Part shown: piece by piece, positions 12,953-19,812 of the stretch
How the letters are laid out: each line of letters starts with the position of its first letter
Position numbering within the stretch: position 1 is the stretch's first letter
Source of the DNA: a virus
DNA: 23,382 nucleotides
IMG/VR virus record: IMGVR_UViG_3300035698_005031
Coordinates: 1 to 23,382 of that record
Strand: one strand, 5' to 3'
The notes under the pieces: model-generated
Told to the model about the DNA's origin: nothing
Databases searched by the model: none
The model's input: only the letters and a program-made list of their open reading frames with translations
Translations under genes and position numbers: made by a program

Positions 12953-12993
12953 ACGAGTTACACCTATTTGCCGGATCGGGCGGTGAAACATGA
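12949..12993 (+). pseudogene. Stub of a C5-cytosine DNA methyltransferase
   Basis: A 14-codon frame starting at GTG 12949 reads MNELHLFAGSGGET then TGA. The LHLFAGSGG segment is motif I of cytosine C5-methyltransferases (LxLFxGxGG), and MNELHLFAG is the usual start of phage Dcm-like proteins. The stop overlaps the ATG of the next gene. GGGGAG lies just upstream, so the mini-ORF could be translated. It looks like what is left of a C5 methylase gene replaced by another methylase. Confidence 0.45.
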
Positions 12994-13988
12994 GTATGCG
13001 CTCCACCATTCGAGTAGGTGACTGCCTAAATGTTCTGCGCGAGCTGCCAGATCAGTCGATCTCGTGTTGCGTAACGTCGCCGCCCTATTTCAGGCTGCGT
13101 GACTATGGCGTGGATGGGCAGATCGGGCTGGAAGATTCACCGGCTGATTTCGTTGCGCGTCTCGTTGGAGTCTTCAACGAAGTGCATCGCGTGCTGCGCG
13201 ACGATGGCACGCTTTGGATGAATCTTGGCGATAGCTACAACGCAATGAGCGGCTCGCAGAATCTAGCGAAATCCGACATGTCGTATCGCGGTGGTGGACA
13301 CAAAGCAGGAAGTGTCGAATACAATCTGAAGCGTCCGGGAGTAGGCAAACCCAAGAATCTCCTCGGCGTCCCGTGGCGCGTCGCATTCGCACTCCAGGAC
13401 GCGGGCTGGAATCTCCGGCAAGACATCATCTGGCACAAGCCAAACCCAATGCCGGAGAGCTGCAAGGATCGTTGCACCAAAGCTCACGAGTACATCTTCC
13501 TGCTTACGAAACAAGCTCGCTACTACTGGAATCACGATGCGATTCAAGAGCCAAGCGTGAGTGGACCATCTGCTTATCACTTTGATACCGGCAAGACCGC
13601 GCAAAGCGCTGAGAACTGGCATGAAGCCAATGGTCAGCCAAGGACAAAGCAGCGGAATGCTGAGGATGGCCGCTCGCAAGATGTTGAGCATGACAAGAGC
13701 TCTTCCAACACCCGCAACCCGCGCTCTGTCTGGACGATTCCAACCGGTCACTACCAGGGAGCTCACTTCGCGACCTTTCCGCCGGCACTGGTGCAGCGTT
13801 GCTTGATCGCGGGAAATCGCCCCGGCGGCTTGGTGCTCGATCCATTCTCAGGCGCTGGCACTACCGGACTCGCTGCGCTTGAGCTCGGTGACCGCTACTT
13901 CGGCATCGAGCTCAATCCAGCGTACGCAGAGCTCTCGCGCAAGCGTCTCGCGTCGCTGGCTTGCCAGAGCGTGCTCGGTTTCGCCTAG
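12990..13988 (+). CDS. DNA methyltransferase (N4-cytosine/N6-adenine, TSPPY type)
   Basis: The product is 332 residues. Catalytic motif IV TSPPY lies at 29-33 and the SAM-binding motif I DPFSGAGTTG at about 284-293, so the order IV then I marks the beta class. Additional family features are GTLWMNLGDSY, QDIIWHKPNP and YFGIELNPAYAEL. The TSPPY form is typical of N4-cytosine methylases, though some N6-adenine enzymes share it, so the modified base is uncertain. It probably protects phage DNA from host restriction. The gene looks less GC-rich than its neighbours and starts inside the stop of a C5-methylase stub, suggesting acquisition by replacement. No restriction gene is adjacent. Confidence 0.85.
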   Translation: MSMRSTIRVGDCLNVLRELPDQSISCCVTSPPYFRLRDYGVDGQIGLEDSPADFVARLVGVFNEVHRVLRDDGTLWMNLGDSYNAMSGSQNLAKSDMSYRGGGHKAGSVEYNLKRPGVGKPKNLLGVPWRVAFALQDAGWNLRQDIIWHKPNPMPESCKDRCTKAHEYIFLLTKQARYYWNHDAIQEPSVSGPSAYHFDTGKTAQSAENWHEANGQPRTKQRNAEDGRSQDVEHDKSSSNTRNPRSVWTIPTGHYQGAHFATFPPALVQRCLIAGNRPGGLVLDPFSGAGTTGLAALELGDRYFGIELNPAYAELSRKRLASLACQSVLGFA

Positions 13989-14297
13989 AGGCCCGTAACC
14001 ACTTCGTCATAGACCCGGCTCCAAATGGATCAGCGCGTCTCCAAATGGAGTTACACCGTTACCAATCGGTGAAGTAGTTCACGGCTTTGTAACACTCTGT
14101 CTCCATATGGAATCTTGGCGATTTTCGGAACGCCCGCCGTGATTTTCAAAAAGCGTTGTAAACCCAGTGAGAGTAAGGGTTTGCCCTAAAGGGCGTTCGG
14201 AACGCCCTTTAGGGGTTTACTTTACCTCAGGAATCCCCACATGGGGGAACCCAGAAAAGGACGTTCCGAACGCCCTTAACAGAAAGCGATTTACATC
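13989..14297. promoter_or_regulatory. Repeat-rich intergenic region, candidate origin/control region
   Basis: This 309-base non-coding gap is more AT-rich than the surrounding genes. It holds three copies of CTCCAWATGGA (14019-14029, 14039-14049, 14101-14111), three copies of TTCSGAACGCCC (14124-14135, 14196-14207, 14264-14275) spaced 72 and 68 bases, a 31-bp perfect palindrome centred on the second, and a CCCC-ACAT-GGGG hairpin (about 14235-14247). GTTAC/GTAAC words recur around the first repeat family. Clustered iterons and palindromes beside the primase, methylase and nuclease genes suggest a replication origin or a multi-site operator. Function is inferred. Confidence 0.45.
14184..14214. 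repeat. 31-bp perfect inverted repeat
   Basis: CCCTAAAGGGCGTTC (14184-14198) and GAACGCCCTTTAGGG (14200-14214) are perfect complements around one central G. An outer AGTAA/TTACT pair (14173-14177 and 14217-14221) extends the symmetry. It may be a hairpin (cruciform or terminator-like) or an operator for a dimeric protein. No run of Ts follows directly. Confidence 0.8.
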
Positions 14298-14609
14298 ATG
14301 CCCAAAGAACAAGCTCTGGTTAATAGTGTACTGGCTGAGTTCCGGTCTCGCGGATGCGAGGCAGTCAAGATCCACGGTGGTGCATTCGGGATCGATGGCG
14401 AGCCCGACATCCACGCCTGCATCGCTGGCCGATTCGCAGCTGTGGAGCTGAAGCAAAGTGGGAAGAAGCCGACCAAGCGGCAGCACTACCGGCTCCGCAG
14501 GTGGCGGGAATCTGGCGCGCTGGCCGAGTGGTTTGACAATTTCGAGGCCTTCAGTCTCTGGCTGGACAGCGTGCTGGCAGCTGCGTCAGGCGGTTCGGAT
14601 AGGCTGTGA
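14298..14609 (+). CDS. VRR-NUC domain nuclease
   Basis: The product is 103 residues. The PD-(D/E)xK nuclease pattern is visible: KIHGGAFGIDGEPDIHA (about 24-40) gives the catalytic Asp, GRFAAVELKQSGKKPT (about 44-59) the E-x-K pair, followed by KRQHYRLRRWRESGA. Stand-alone VRR-NUC proteins of this size are common in phages, and probably act on Holliday junctions or other branched DNA in replication and recombination. The gene starts after the repeat region and is 18 bases before the small terminase. No strong ribosome-binding site is seen; the ATG at 14298 is the only good start. Confidence 0.8.
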   Translation: MPKEQALVNSVLAEFRSRGCEAVKIHGGAFGIDGEPDIHACIAGRFAAVELKQSGKKPTKRQHYRLRRWRESGALAEWFDNFEAFSLWLDSVLAAASGGSDRL

Positions 14610-14621
14610 CTAGGAAGGACG

Positions 14622-15200
14622 GTGACTATGGCTATCAAGACGCCAACCGCGCCGAGGAAGCTCAGGAAGGCCGAGCGGCAGCTGGAGGTGCTGGTGCTCC
14701 GTCGCCGTGGCATGAACTACCGCGCGATCGGCAGGCAGCTTGGCTGCTCTCGAACGACGGTGATGCGCGACCTGCGCGAGCAGTTGGAGATTCTCGCGAC
14801 CGAGACCGAGCAGTCTCGTGATTCGCTGCGCACGCTCGAGCTCGAACGCTTGGACGAGCTGATCCGCGTCCACTCACTGGCCGCCGAGGCTGGCGATGAA
14901 AAGGCTGCTGGCCTGATCCTGCGCTGCATCGCCGAGCGCTCGAAATTGCTGGGTCTCTACGCCTCGCAGCGCGTCGAGCTGTCCGGCGACGCGGATGCGC
15001 CGATCAAACACGAGCACGACCATGTCCACGCGATCGCGACACTGACTGACAAAGAGCTTCGCTCGCTGGTCGAGCGCGGCACGACTCCAAACCAGAATGA
15101 ATCGTCATGCCAACCACAGCCACCAGCGCAGACCCCGGCCCCGACGGCGAGCGCGCCCCCAGCAGCAAAACCAGCAAAACTACCCGCACTGCCGTTCTGA
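14622..15200 (+). CDS. Terminase small subunit-like protein
   Basis: The product is 192 residues starting at GTG 14622 (MTMAIKTP) or 190 from ATG 14628; an AGGAAGGA lies 5 to 11 bases upstream. The N-terminus has a helix-turn-helix: LRRRGMNYRAIGRQLGCSRTT (about 26-47) preceded by basic residues. Helical segments with coiled-coil character (about 50-120) follow, then a Pro/Ala-rich, disordered tail ending LPALPF. The HTH plus oligomerising helices and a position before the large terminase are the usual layout of small terminases, which recognise pac/cos DNA. The similarity to a terminase is by layout, since sequence motifs are weak. Confidence 0.65.
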   Translation: MTMAIKTPTAPRKLRKAERQLEVLVLRRRGMNYRAIGRQLGCSRTTVMRDLREQLEILATETEQSRDSLRTLELERLDELIRVHSLAAEAGDEKAAGLILRCIAERSKLLGLYASQRVELSGDADAPIKHEHDHVHAIATLTDKELRSLVERGTTPNQNESSCQPQPPAQTPAPTASAPPAAKPAKLPALPF

Positions 15201-15562
15201 GGCAGCCTCCGGCCAACGACTTCGACGACCCCACTGCGCAGGTTGCCAGCACCACGGCGGACATCCGCGCGGCGCTGGAATTCGAGATGCCTGAGCAGGC
15301 TGCGAGGGCGCTCGCCCACGCGAGCCACATCATCCACCGCCTCGGCAGCCTCGCCCGCACGCAGAAGATGGCTATTGCGCAGGAGAATGCGCGAGCTGAG
15401 AAGAACCGCTTGAAGCGCGATCACTTCGCGCTGCGTGTCGAGGAGGAGACATGGAACGTCGATCAGCTAGAGCGTGAGGTGCAGCGCCTCCAGCATGAGA
15501 ACCGGGCGCTGCTGCTGGATCGTAGAGCCGATGATCGCGATGCTGACCTCGCGGGCTCGTAG
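15107..15562 (+). CDS. Coiled-coil protein between terminase genes
   Basis: The product is 151 residues, starting within the last 94 bases of the preceding gene in another frame. The first 45 residues are Thr/Ser/Pro-rich and disordered; the rest is helical with long heptad-like stretches (EMPEQAARALAHASHI, then NRLKRDHFALRVEEETWN and VDQLEREVQRLQHENRALL). No family is recognised. Overlap of the two frames is large for this window, so the N-terminus may be shorter, but no better start is evident. A role as a terminase-associated or scaffold-like factor is only inferred from position. Confidence 0.5.
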   Translation: MPTTATSADPGPDGERAPSSKTSKTTRTAVLRQPPANDFDDPTAQVASTTADIRAALEFEMPEQAARALAHASHIIHRLGSLARTQKMAIAQENARAEKNRLKRDHFALRVEEETWNVDQLEREVQRLQHENRALLLDRRADDRDADLAGS

Positions 15563-15595
15563 GCCGCATCACCACTCACCGCGAGAGGCCTAGCC

Positions 15596-17089
15596 ATGCC
15601 CACCATCACCGACACAGCGAGCGGCGAGCTTGCCCGCCGTGAGTTGGCGCGGCGGCACTTGATGGACTTCGTGCATTTTGTATTCCCGACCAAGTACGAC
15701 GAGAACTGGTATCACCGCGAGTTCGCAGAAGCGCTCGAAGCTCTGGCACGCGGCGAGCGCAAGCGCCAGATGATTTTCACCCCTCCGCGCCACGGGAAGA
15801 GCGAGCTGCTCAAACACCTCGCAGCGTGGCAGCTTGGGCGCAATCCTGACTGCGAGATCATCCTGGGCACCTACGCGGCCAGCCTCGCTAAGAAGTTTGT
15901 CAAAGACGTCAAGAAGATCATGCGCTGCGAGGCGTACCAGCGCCTCTTCCCTGCGACGCGCATCTCGCGCAGGGGCGGCGACGGAGAGGACACATCGCTT
16001 GAGTTCACGATTGCTGGCCGCAAGGGCAGCCTCAAAGGTGCTGGTGTCGGCGGAGGCATCACCGGGCGCGGCTTCGATCTCGGCATTATCGACGATCCGT
16101 TTAGGGGTCGCGCTGAAGCAGAGTCTGAGACGATTCGCGAGAACGTGTGGGACTGGTATACCAGTGATTTTCTGACACGGCAGGAGGGCACAGCGCCCAT
16201 CGTTGTCGTTCACACGCGCTGGCATGAGGATGACCTCGCTGGCCGCCTGCTGAGCGGCGACTACGGCGACCCCACACGGTGGTCCGTGGTGAGCTACCCG
16301 GCGGTGAACGACGACGGCGAGGCACTGTGGCCTGCGAAATTTGATCTTGAGCATTTGGCACAAGTGAGGCTGACGGGCGGCGAGCGCGACTGGGAGTCGC
16401 TCTACCAGCAGAACCCCGTGCCTCCCGGCGGCGACATCTTTAAAGTGGAAGAGTGGCTGCGACCCTGCTTCCGCTGCGACACGGCGACCGGGCCGGGCGT
16501 GCTCTACACGGGCCGCGACGGCACAAAGAGGCAGCACCCATTCGACACGATGAACCGCTACGTCACGGCTGACCTCGCCTCGACCGAGAAGACACACGGA
16601 GACTACACCGTGTTCGCGGTGTGGGGCGGCGGCGCTGGCGGCGAGCTTTTTCTGCTCGACGTGTGGCGCAAGCAAGTCGAAGCGCCGCGCATCTTGCCCG
16701 CCCTCGCGGCGCTCGCAGAGCTGTGGGACGTGCCTGTTCTCTGGCTGGAGAAAAACGGCATCGGACTGCCGATCGTGCAATTCGGCCAGCAGGCAAGGCT
16801 GCCGATTCGCGAGCTCGAAGCCCACCGCGACAAGGTCGCGCGGGCGATGGCCGCAACGCCGATCATGGAGCGCGGCGGGCTTTACGTCATGCAGAACACG
16901 CAGTGGCTCGCGCATTTCAAGCGCGAGCTGGCATCATTCCCGAACGGCAGGAACGACGACCAAGTTGATGTGCTGAGTTACGGCGTTCAGGTGTGGGAGT
17001 CGATGCCGCGACGGAGCCTTCTGCTCGAAGCCGAGATCGATGAAGCGCGCTCGCCACTCGACGGTCTGAGAATGCCGCCGCCGTGGTGA
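15596..17089 (+). CDS. terL: Terminase large subunit
   Basis: The product is 497 residues. The ATPase domain has Walker A PPRHGKSE (63-70) and Walker B LGIIDDPF (about 161-168), with GGGITGRGFD just before it. The nuclease domain shows VTADLASTEKTHGDYT (about 324-339) with its catalytic Asp, YVMQNTQWLAHFKRELASFP and the C-terminal NDDQVDVLSYG (about 451-461) giving the last acidic residues. It is the packaging motor that cuts concatemers and drives DNA into the prohead. GAGAGG lies about 10 bases upstream of the ATG. It belongs with the preceding small terminase and the portal further on, from which it is separated by an accessory insert. Confidence 0.95.
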   Translation: MPTITDTASGELARRELARRHLMDFVHFVFPTKYDENWYHREFAEALEALARGERKRQMIFTPPRHGKSELLKHLAAWQLGRNPDCEIILGTYAASLAKKFVKDVKKIMRCEAYQRLFPATRISRRGGDGEDTSLEFTIAGRKGSLKGAGVGGGITGRGFDLGIIDDPFRGRAEAESETIRENVWDWYTSDFLTRQEGTAPIVVVHTRWHEDDLAGRLLSGDYGDPTRWSVVSYPAVNDDGEALWPAKFDLEHLAQVRLTGGERDWESLYQQNPVPPGGDIFKVEEWLRPCFRCDTATGPGVLYTGRDGTKRQHPFDTMNRYVTADLASTEKTHGDYTVFAVWGGGAGGELFLLDVWRKQVEAPRILPALAALAELWDVPVLWLEKNGIGLPIVQFGQQARLPIRELEAHRDKVARAMAATPIMERGGLYVMQNTQWLAHFKRELASFPNGRNDDQVDVLSYGVQVWESMPRRSLLLEAEIDEARSPLDGLRMPPPW

Positions 17090-17164
17090 CCCGCCATGCC
17101 GGACAAAATTTCTTGCTTTTATGCTTGCAGGCGTCTGTCAATGCGGATACTCTCTCCCTTGTGA

Positions 17165-17192
17165 GGCCGCAAATCGTGGCCGCTGAAATGAT
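17165..17192 (+). repeat. Leader hairpin of the first duplicated gene
   Basis: GGCCGC-AAATC-GTGGCC forms a 6-bp stem with one G-U pair (about 17165-17181), followed by GCTGAAA. The same leader, with one base changed in the loop, lies before the second paralog at about 17960-17976. Retention of the leader with the gene suggests a functional RNA element or operator that was copied together with the gene. Confidence 0.5.
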
Positions 17193-17208
17193 ACCGGGAG
17201 ACAGAACA

Positions 17209-17868
17209 ATGGCAATGGAACAAGCAGCAGCTCGCCGTCGCAACGGCACGACGCAAATCGAAATCGTAGAGACCATCGGCATTCTCACCATCCGGATGGA
17301 GGGCACCATCGATGACTCTTGGTACGAAGTCAGCAATGCTGACTTCGAGGCGCGTTGGTTCGGCAAGAAGCTCTTCAAGGAAGCGGATCGCATCGTAGAT
17401 CAAAGCATCGCCGATGGCGAGCAGATCGATTCCGACGTGGCGCAAGCGCGCGCATATGCTGAGTCACTGGCTGAAGCGCGGGCATTTTGCCGTGACCATC
17501 CCGGCACGATGACTGTTGTGCGCGTGCGCAATGACGATGACAAGCTGGTGCTGAACATCAGCGGCACGTTGAGCGCAGCCGAGCTGGAGTCTGCCAAGAC
17601 GAACGTCGCTGCGTATCACGCAGAGGCCCGCGATGACGGGCACGACGAGGACGAGCGCTATGTCTACGGTGAGGCTTCAGAGGACGGGGTGACACTGCGC
17701 GGGTACACACTCGATTGCGACGGGCGGGAGAACTGCGAACTTCATGAGATCCGCATGAAGACGGGCGAAGTGCGCCCGACCGACAGCCCGACCTACGGCT
17801 GGGAACCCGTGCTGCTCACGGTGCTCACGGTGCTGAAGTCAAGGACGCGCGCGAGACGACGTACATGA
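17209..17868 (+). CDS. Paralog A of duplicated unknown phage protein
   Basis: The product is 219 residues. The ATG at 17209 follows GGGAGA by 8 bases; the frame is open upstream but is not supported there. It shares IVETIGILTI (about 20-29), AESLAEARAFC, HPGTMTV, ISGTLSAAEL, VTLRGYTLD and LHEIRMKTGEVRPTDSP with the gene at 18003. The product is acidic, with a middle helical stretch, and is not recognised. Its C-terminus differs from paralog B: after PVLL it runs on through TVLTVLKSRTRARRRT instead of stopping at VSK, consistent with a local duplication of GGTGCTCAC that shifted the frame. Position between terminase and portal genes is an accessory slot in many phages. Confidence 0.6.
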   Translation: MAMEQAAARRRNGTTQIEIVETIGILTIRMEGTIDDSWYEVSNADFEARWFGKKLFKEADRIVDQSIADGEQIDSDVAQARAYAESLAEARAFCRDHPGTMTVVRVRNDDDKLVLNISGTLSAAELESAKTNVAAYHAEARDDGHDEDERYVYGEASEDGVTLRGYTLDCDGRENCELHEIRMKTGEVRPTDSPTYGWEPVLLTVLTVLKSRTRARRRT

Positions 17869-17954
17869 GCGACCCGGTTGGCGCAAGGCTGGTTCCAGAG
17901 CTTCAAAGAGAAGCTCGCCAGCCCCCAATCGTGCCGACCGAATGTGCCTACAAA

Positions 17955-17991
17955 TGTGAGGCCGCACATCGTGGCCGCTGAAACGCGACGG
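17955..17991 (+). repeat. Leader hairpin of the second duplicated gene
   Basis: The leader starting GTGAGGCCGCACATCGTGG repeats the one before paralog A almost base for base, including the GGCCGC/GTGGCC stem and GGGAGACAGAACA before the ATG. It is the second half of a duplicated gene-plus-leader unit. Confidence 0.5.
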
Positions 17992-18002
17992 GAGACAGAA
18001 CA

Positions 18003-18569
18003 ATGGCAATGGAACAAATCGGAATCGTGGAGACCATCGGCATTCTCACCATCGTGAAGGAGTCCAGCACGGATGACTACTGGTACGTCGTCACCAATGC
18101 TGACAACGAGTCGCTTTGGGTCGGCAAGAATCTCGACGAGGAAGCTCAAAACGTCTGGGAAGACGCGCACGTCGATTACGCCGCGGCGCTCAAGCGCGTA
18201 GAGGCTGAGTCACTGGCGGAAGCGCGGGCATTTTGCCTCGAGCATCCCGGCACGATGACTGTTGAGCGCGTGCTCAATGACAATGACAAGCCAGTGCTGC
18301 GCATCAGCGGCACGGTGAGCGCCGCTGAGTTGGCGTCTGCCAGGACCGTCGTCGCTGAGGCCCGCGACGTCGTGCACGACGAGGACGAGTGCTATCTCTA
18401 TGGTGATGCGTCAGAGTCCGTGACCCTGCGCGGCTTCACGATCGATCCCCACGAGCAGGAGTGGGAGAACTACGAACTTCATGAGATCCGCATGAAGACG
18501 GGCGAAGTGCGCCCGACAGACAGCCCGACCGACGGATGGGAACTCGTGCTGCTCGATGTGAGCAAGTAA
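18003..18569 (+). CDS. Paralog B of duplicated unknown phage protein
   Basis: The product is 188 residues starting MAMEQIGIVETIGILTI, with GGGAGA 8 bases before the ATG. It aligns throughout with the gene at 17209: IVETIGILTI, AESLAEARAFCLEHPGTMTV, ISGTVSAAELASAR, EDECYLYGDASE and LHEIRMKTGEVRPTDSPTDGW. It is shorter in the N-terminal third and ends cleanly in VSK. The duplicate has diverged by many substitutions, so the duplication is not recent. It is followed by twin terminators, suggesting a separately transcribed pair. No family recognised. Confidence 0.65.
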   Translation: MAMEQIGIVETIGILTIVKESSTDDYWYVVTNADNESLWVGKNLDEEAQNVWEDAHVDYAAALKRVEAESLAEARAFCLEHPGTMTVERVLNDNDKPVLRISGTVSAAELASARTVVAEARDVVHDEDECYLYGDASESVTLRGFTIDPHEQEWENYELHEIRMKTGEVRPTDSPTDGWELVLLDVSK

Positions 18570-18582
18570 CCCCAAACATCCA

Positions 18583-18637
18583 AAGCCCGCTGCAATGCAG
18601 CGGGCTTTGATCGTGATCCCGCTGCATTGCAGCGGGC
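18583..18637 (+). terminator. Twin palindromic terminator-like hairpins
   Basis: The first is a perfect palindrome: AAAGCCCGCTGCA (18583-18595), central A, TGCAGCGGGCTTT (18597-18609). The second is CCCGCTGCA (18619-18627), T, TGCAGCGGG (18629-18637) followed by CTTTG. Each is followed by the same GGGCTTTGATC, so the hairpin was duplicated. The 5' A-run and the T-run make the first hairpin bidirectional. They end the transcription unit of the duplicated genes. Confidence 0.7.
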
Positions 18638-18652
18638 TTTGATCAAACAAAC

Positions 18653-18708
18653 AGACAGACAGACAGGGCCTACTCGATTCACCAACACGAACACGAACAC
18701 GAACACGA
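18653..18708 (+). repeat. Two microsatellites before the Ala-rich gene
   Basis: A CAGA tetranucleotide run (about 18653-18666) is followed by four perfect ACACGA hexamers (18685-18708). They lie upstream of the ribosome-binding site AGGAG (18713-18717) and ATG 18724. Repeat number could alter distances in the leader without changing the SD spacing. Confidence 0.8.
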
Positions 18709-18723
18709 ACACAGGAGAGAAAC

Positions 18724-19482
18724 ATGAAACTTTGTAAAGGCACTGGCGATCGCGCAACCAGGGGCTGCTGGATGGCAGCGCTGAGCATCTACGCGGAATC
18801 GAAGTGGAGTGATCAGCCGCCATGTGTACCGCCAACACTGCTGGTGCTATGCGTTCTCTTAAATGACATGCTGAGCACTGACGAAGAGCGGGAAGAGATG
18901 ATCGGCCCGGTGCTCTTCATGCCAGTCGGGGCAGACCCATCGCCGGCAGCAGAGCAGCAGCGTGCTGATCTCTGTTCTCGGTACGCGGTGACGGTGTTCG
19001 CACCGCTGGTGCTGGACAATGCAGCACTCCACGATGAGGCGACCGCGCTACGAGAGCTTCCAGCCGACACGAGCAGGGAAGAGCTACAAGCCGCATCCAG
19101 AGCCGTCTCCGATGCAGCCTACGCCGCTGCCAGAGCCGCCAACTCAGCCGATGCAGCCGCCAGAGCATCCAGAGCCGCCAGAGCAGCCTACACAGCCGAT
19201 GCAGCAGCCGATGCAGCCGCCGATGCCGCCAAAACCGCCGACGCCGATGCAGCCGCCGATGCCGCCAAAACAGCCAGAGCCGCCTACGCCTCCAGAGCCG
19301 CCAGATCCGGCTACGCCGCAACCTACACCGGCTACACCGCAACCTACGCCGCCTACTCTGATGATGTCTGCGTAGCTGATGCGCTGCTCGGACTCATCGT
19401 GGAGTGCTGCCGCGTGGGCGATTGCGCTGAGAGTAACCCTGAGCGTGAAGCTGAAACGCTTGAGCTGATTGCACACTGGTAG
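18724..19482 (+). CDS. Ala-rich low-complexity protein with conserved N-terminal domain
   Basis: The product is 252 residues; ATG 18724 has AGGAG 6 bases upstream. Residues 1-100 form a real domain: GCWMAALSIYAESKWSDQPP (14-33) with CVPPTLLVLCVLLNDML, later CSRYAVTVFAPLVL, resembling a conserved domain in some phage and actinobacterial proteins with a GCxM...SDxPxCV pattern. Residues 125-212 are low-complexity, dominated by Ala with Asp, Arg, Tyr and Thr (AADAAADAAKTADADAAADA). The C-terminus (about 213-252) has VADALLGLIVECCRVGDC. The DNA of the Ala-rich part is itself a GCC/GAT/CAG-type repeat. Role unknown; it may be a fast-changing accessory protein. Confidence 0.55.
   Translation: MKLCKGTGDRATRGCWMAALSIYAESKWSDQPPCVPPTLLVLCVLLNDMLSTDEEREEMIGPVLFMPVGADPSPAAEQQRADLCSRYAVTVFAPLVLDNAALHDEATALRELPADTSREELQAASRAVSDAAYAAARAANSADAAARASRAARAAYTADAAADAAADAAKTADADAAADAAKTARAAYASRAARSGYAATYTGYTATYAAYSDDVCVADALLGLIVECCRVGDCAESNPEREAETLELIAHW
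19100..19370 (+). repeat. Low-complexity GCC-rich repeat inside the Ala-rich gene
   Basis: Short units such as GATGCAGCCGCC and GATGCCGCCAAAA recur within the coding sequence, giving the AADAA pattern in the protein. In another frame the same DNA encodes Pro/Gln-rich repeats. Such regions are prone to slippage and length change. Confidence 0.7.
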
Positions 19483-19492
19483 CAACCAACCA

Positions 19493-19597
19493 AACAAAGC
19501 CAGTGGCAATGCGTGTTAGCGATCAAGCAAACAAAGCCAGTAGCAATGCGGGTTAGCACCGACTCGCTGCGATCCAGCGTGTTAGCGATCAAGCAAA
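19493..19597 (+). repeat. Direct repeats upstream of the RHH gene
   Basis: AACAAAGCCAGTRGCAATGC followed by KGTTAGC occurs at 19493-19520 and 19530-19557, with two base differences. A 21-base GTTAGCGATCAAG-containing unit occurs without error at 19511-19531 and 19577-19597. GTTAGC appears three times. The set is a candidate array of regulatory sites or a product of local duplication. Confidence 0.75.
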
Positions 19598-19611
19598 ATG
19601 GAGAGATGATG

Positions 19612-19812
19612 ATGATACCAGAACCCCGGCAGTCATACGAACCGCTGGATGCGGGAGACGGCTACACGGGCGACCGCACCGTCCGCGTAGGACTGCGCCT
19701 GCGAGCGAGCGAGGCGGAGGCGATCGACAATGCCGCCGCCGCCGCAGAGGTGACGCGCTCGCGCTTCATCCGCGAGGCTGCGCTGCGTGAGGCGGAGAGG
19801 ACGGAGCCTTAG
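19612..19812 (+). CDS. Small ribbon-helix-helix (CopG/Arc-like) DNA-binding protein
   Basis: The product is 66 residues from the third of three consecutive ATGs (19606, 19609, 19612); GGAGAG at 19600-19605 is best spaced for 19612. The C-terminal half, RTVRVGLRLRASEAEAIDNA followed by AEVTRSRFIREAALREA, is the ribbon-helix-helix pattern: a beta strand with alternating Arg/Val, helix, turn and a second helix. Such proteins are dimeric repressors. Direct repeats just upstream could be its binding sites, which would make it self-regulated; that is inference. It lies between the accessory genes and the portal. Confidence 0.6.
   Translation: MIPEPRQSYEPLDAGDGYTGDRTVRVGLRLRASEAEAIDNAAAAAEVTRSRFIREAALREAERTEP

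Noticed and set aside
12951-13988. A complete C5-cytosine methylase
   Set aside because: Only motif I is present before a stop; the main gene has the TSPPY class motifs instead.
15590-16915. A long minus-strand frame of 441 residues opposite the terminase
   Set aside because: It mirrors the large terminase codon for codon and has no motif or ribosome-binding site; it is an antisense shadow in GC-rich DNA.
17125-17151. Promoter TTGCAG-15 bases-GATACT before paralog A
   Set aside because: Spacing is too short and the match weak; not listed as a feature.
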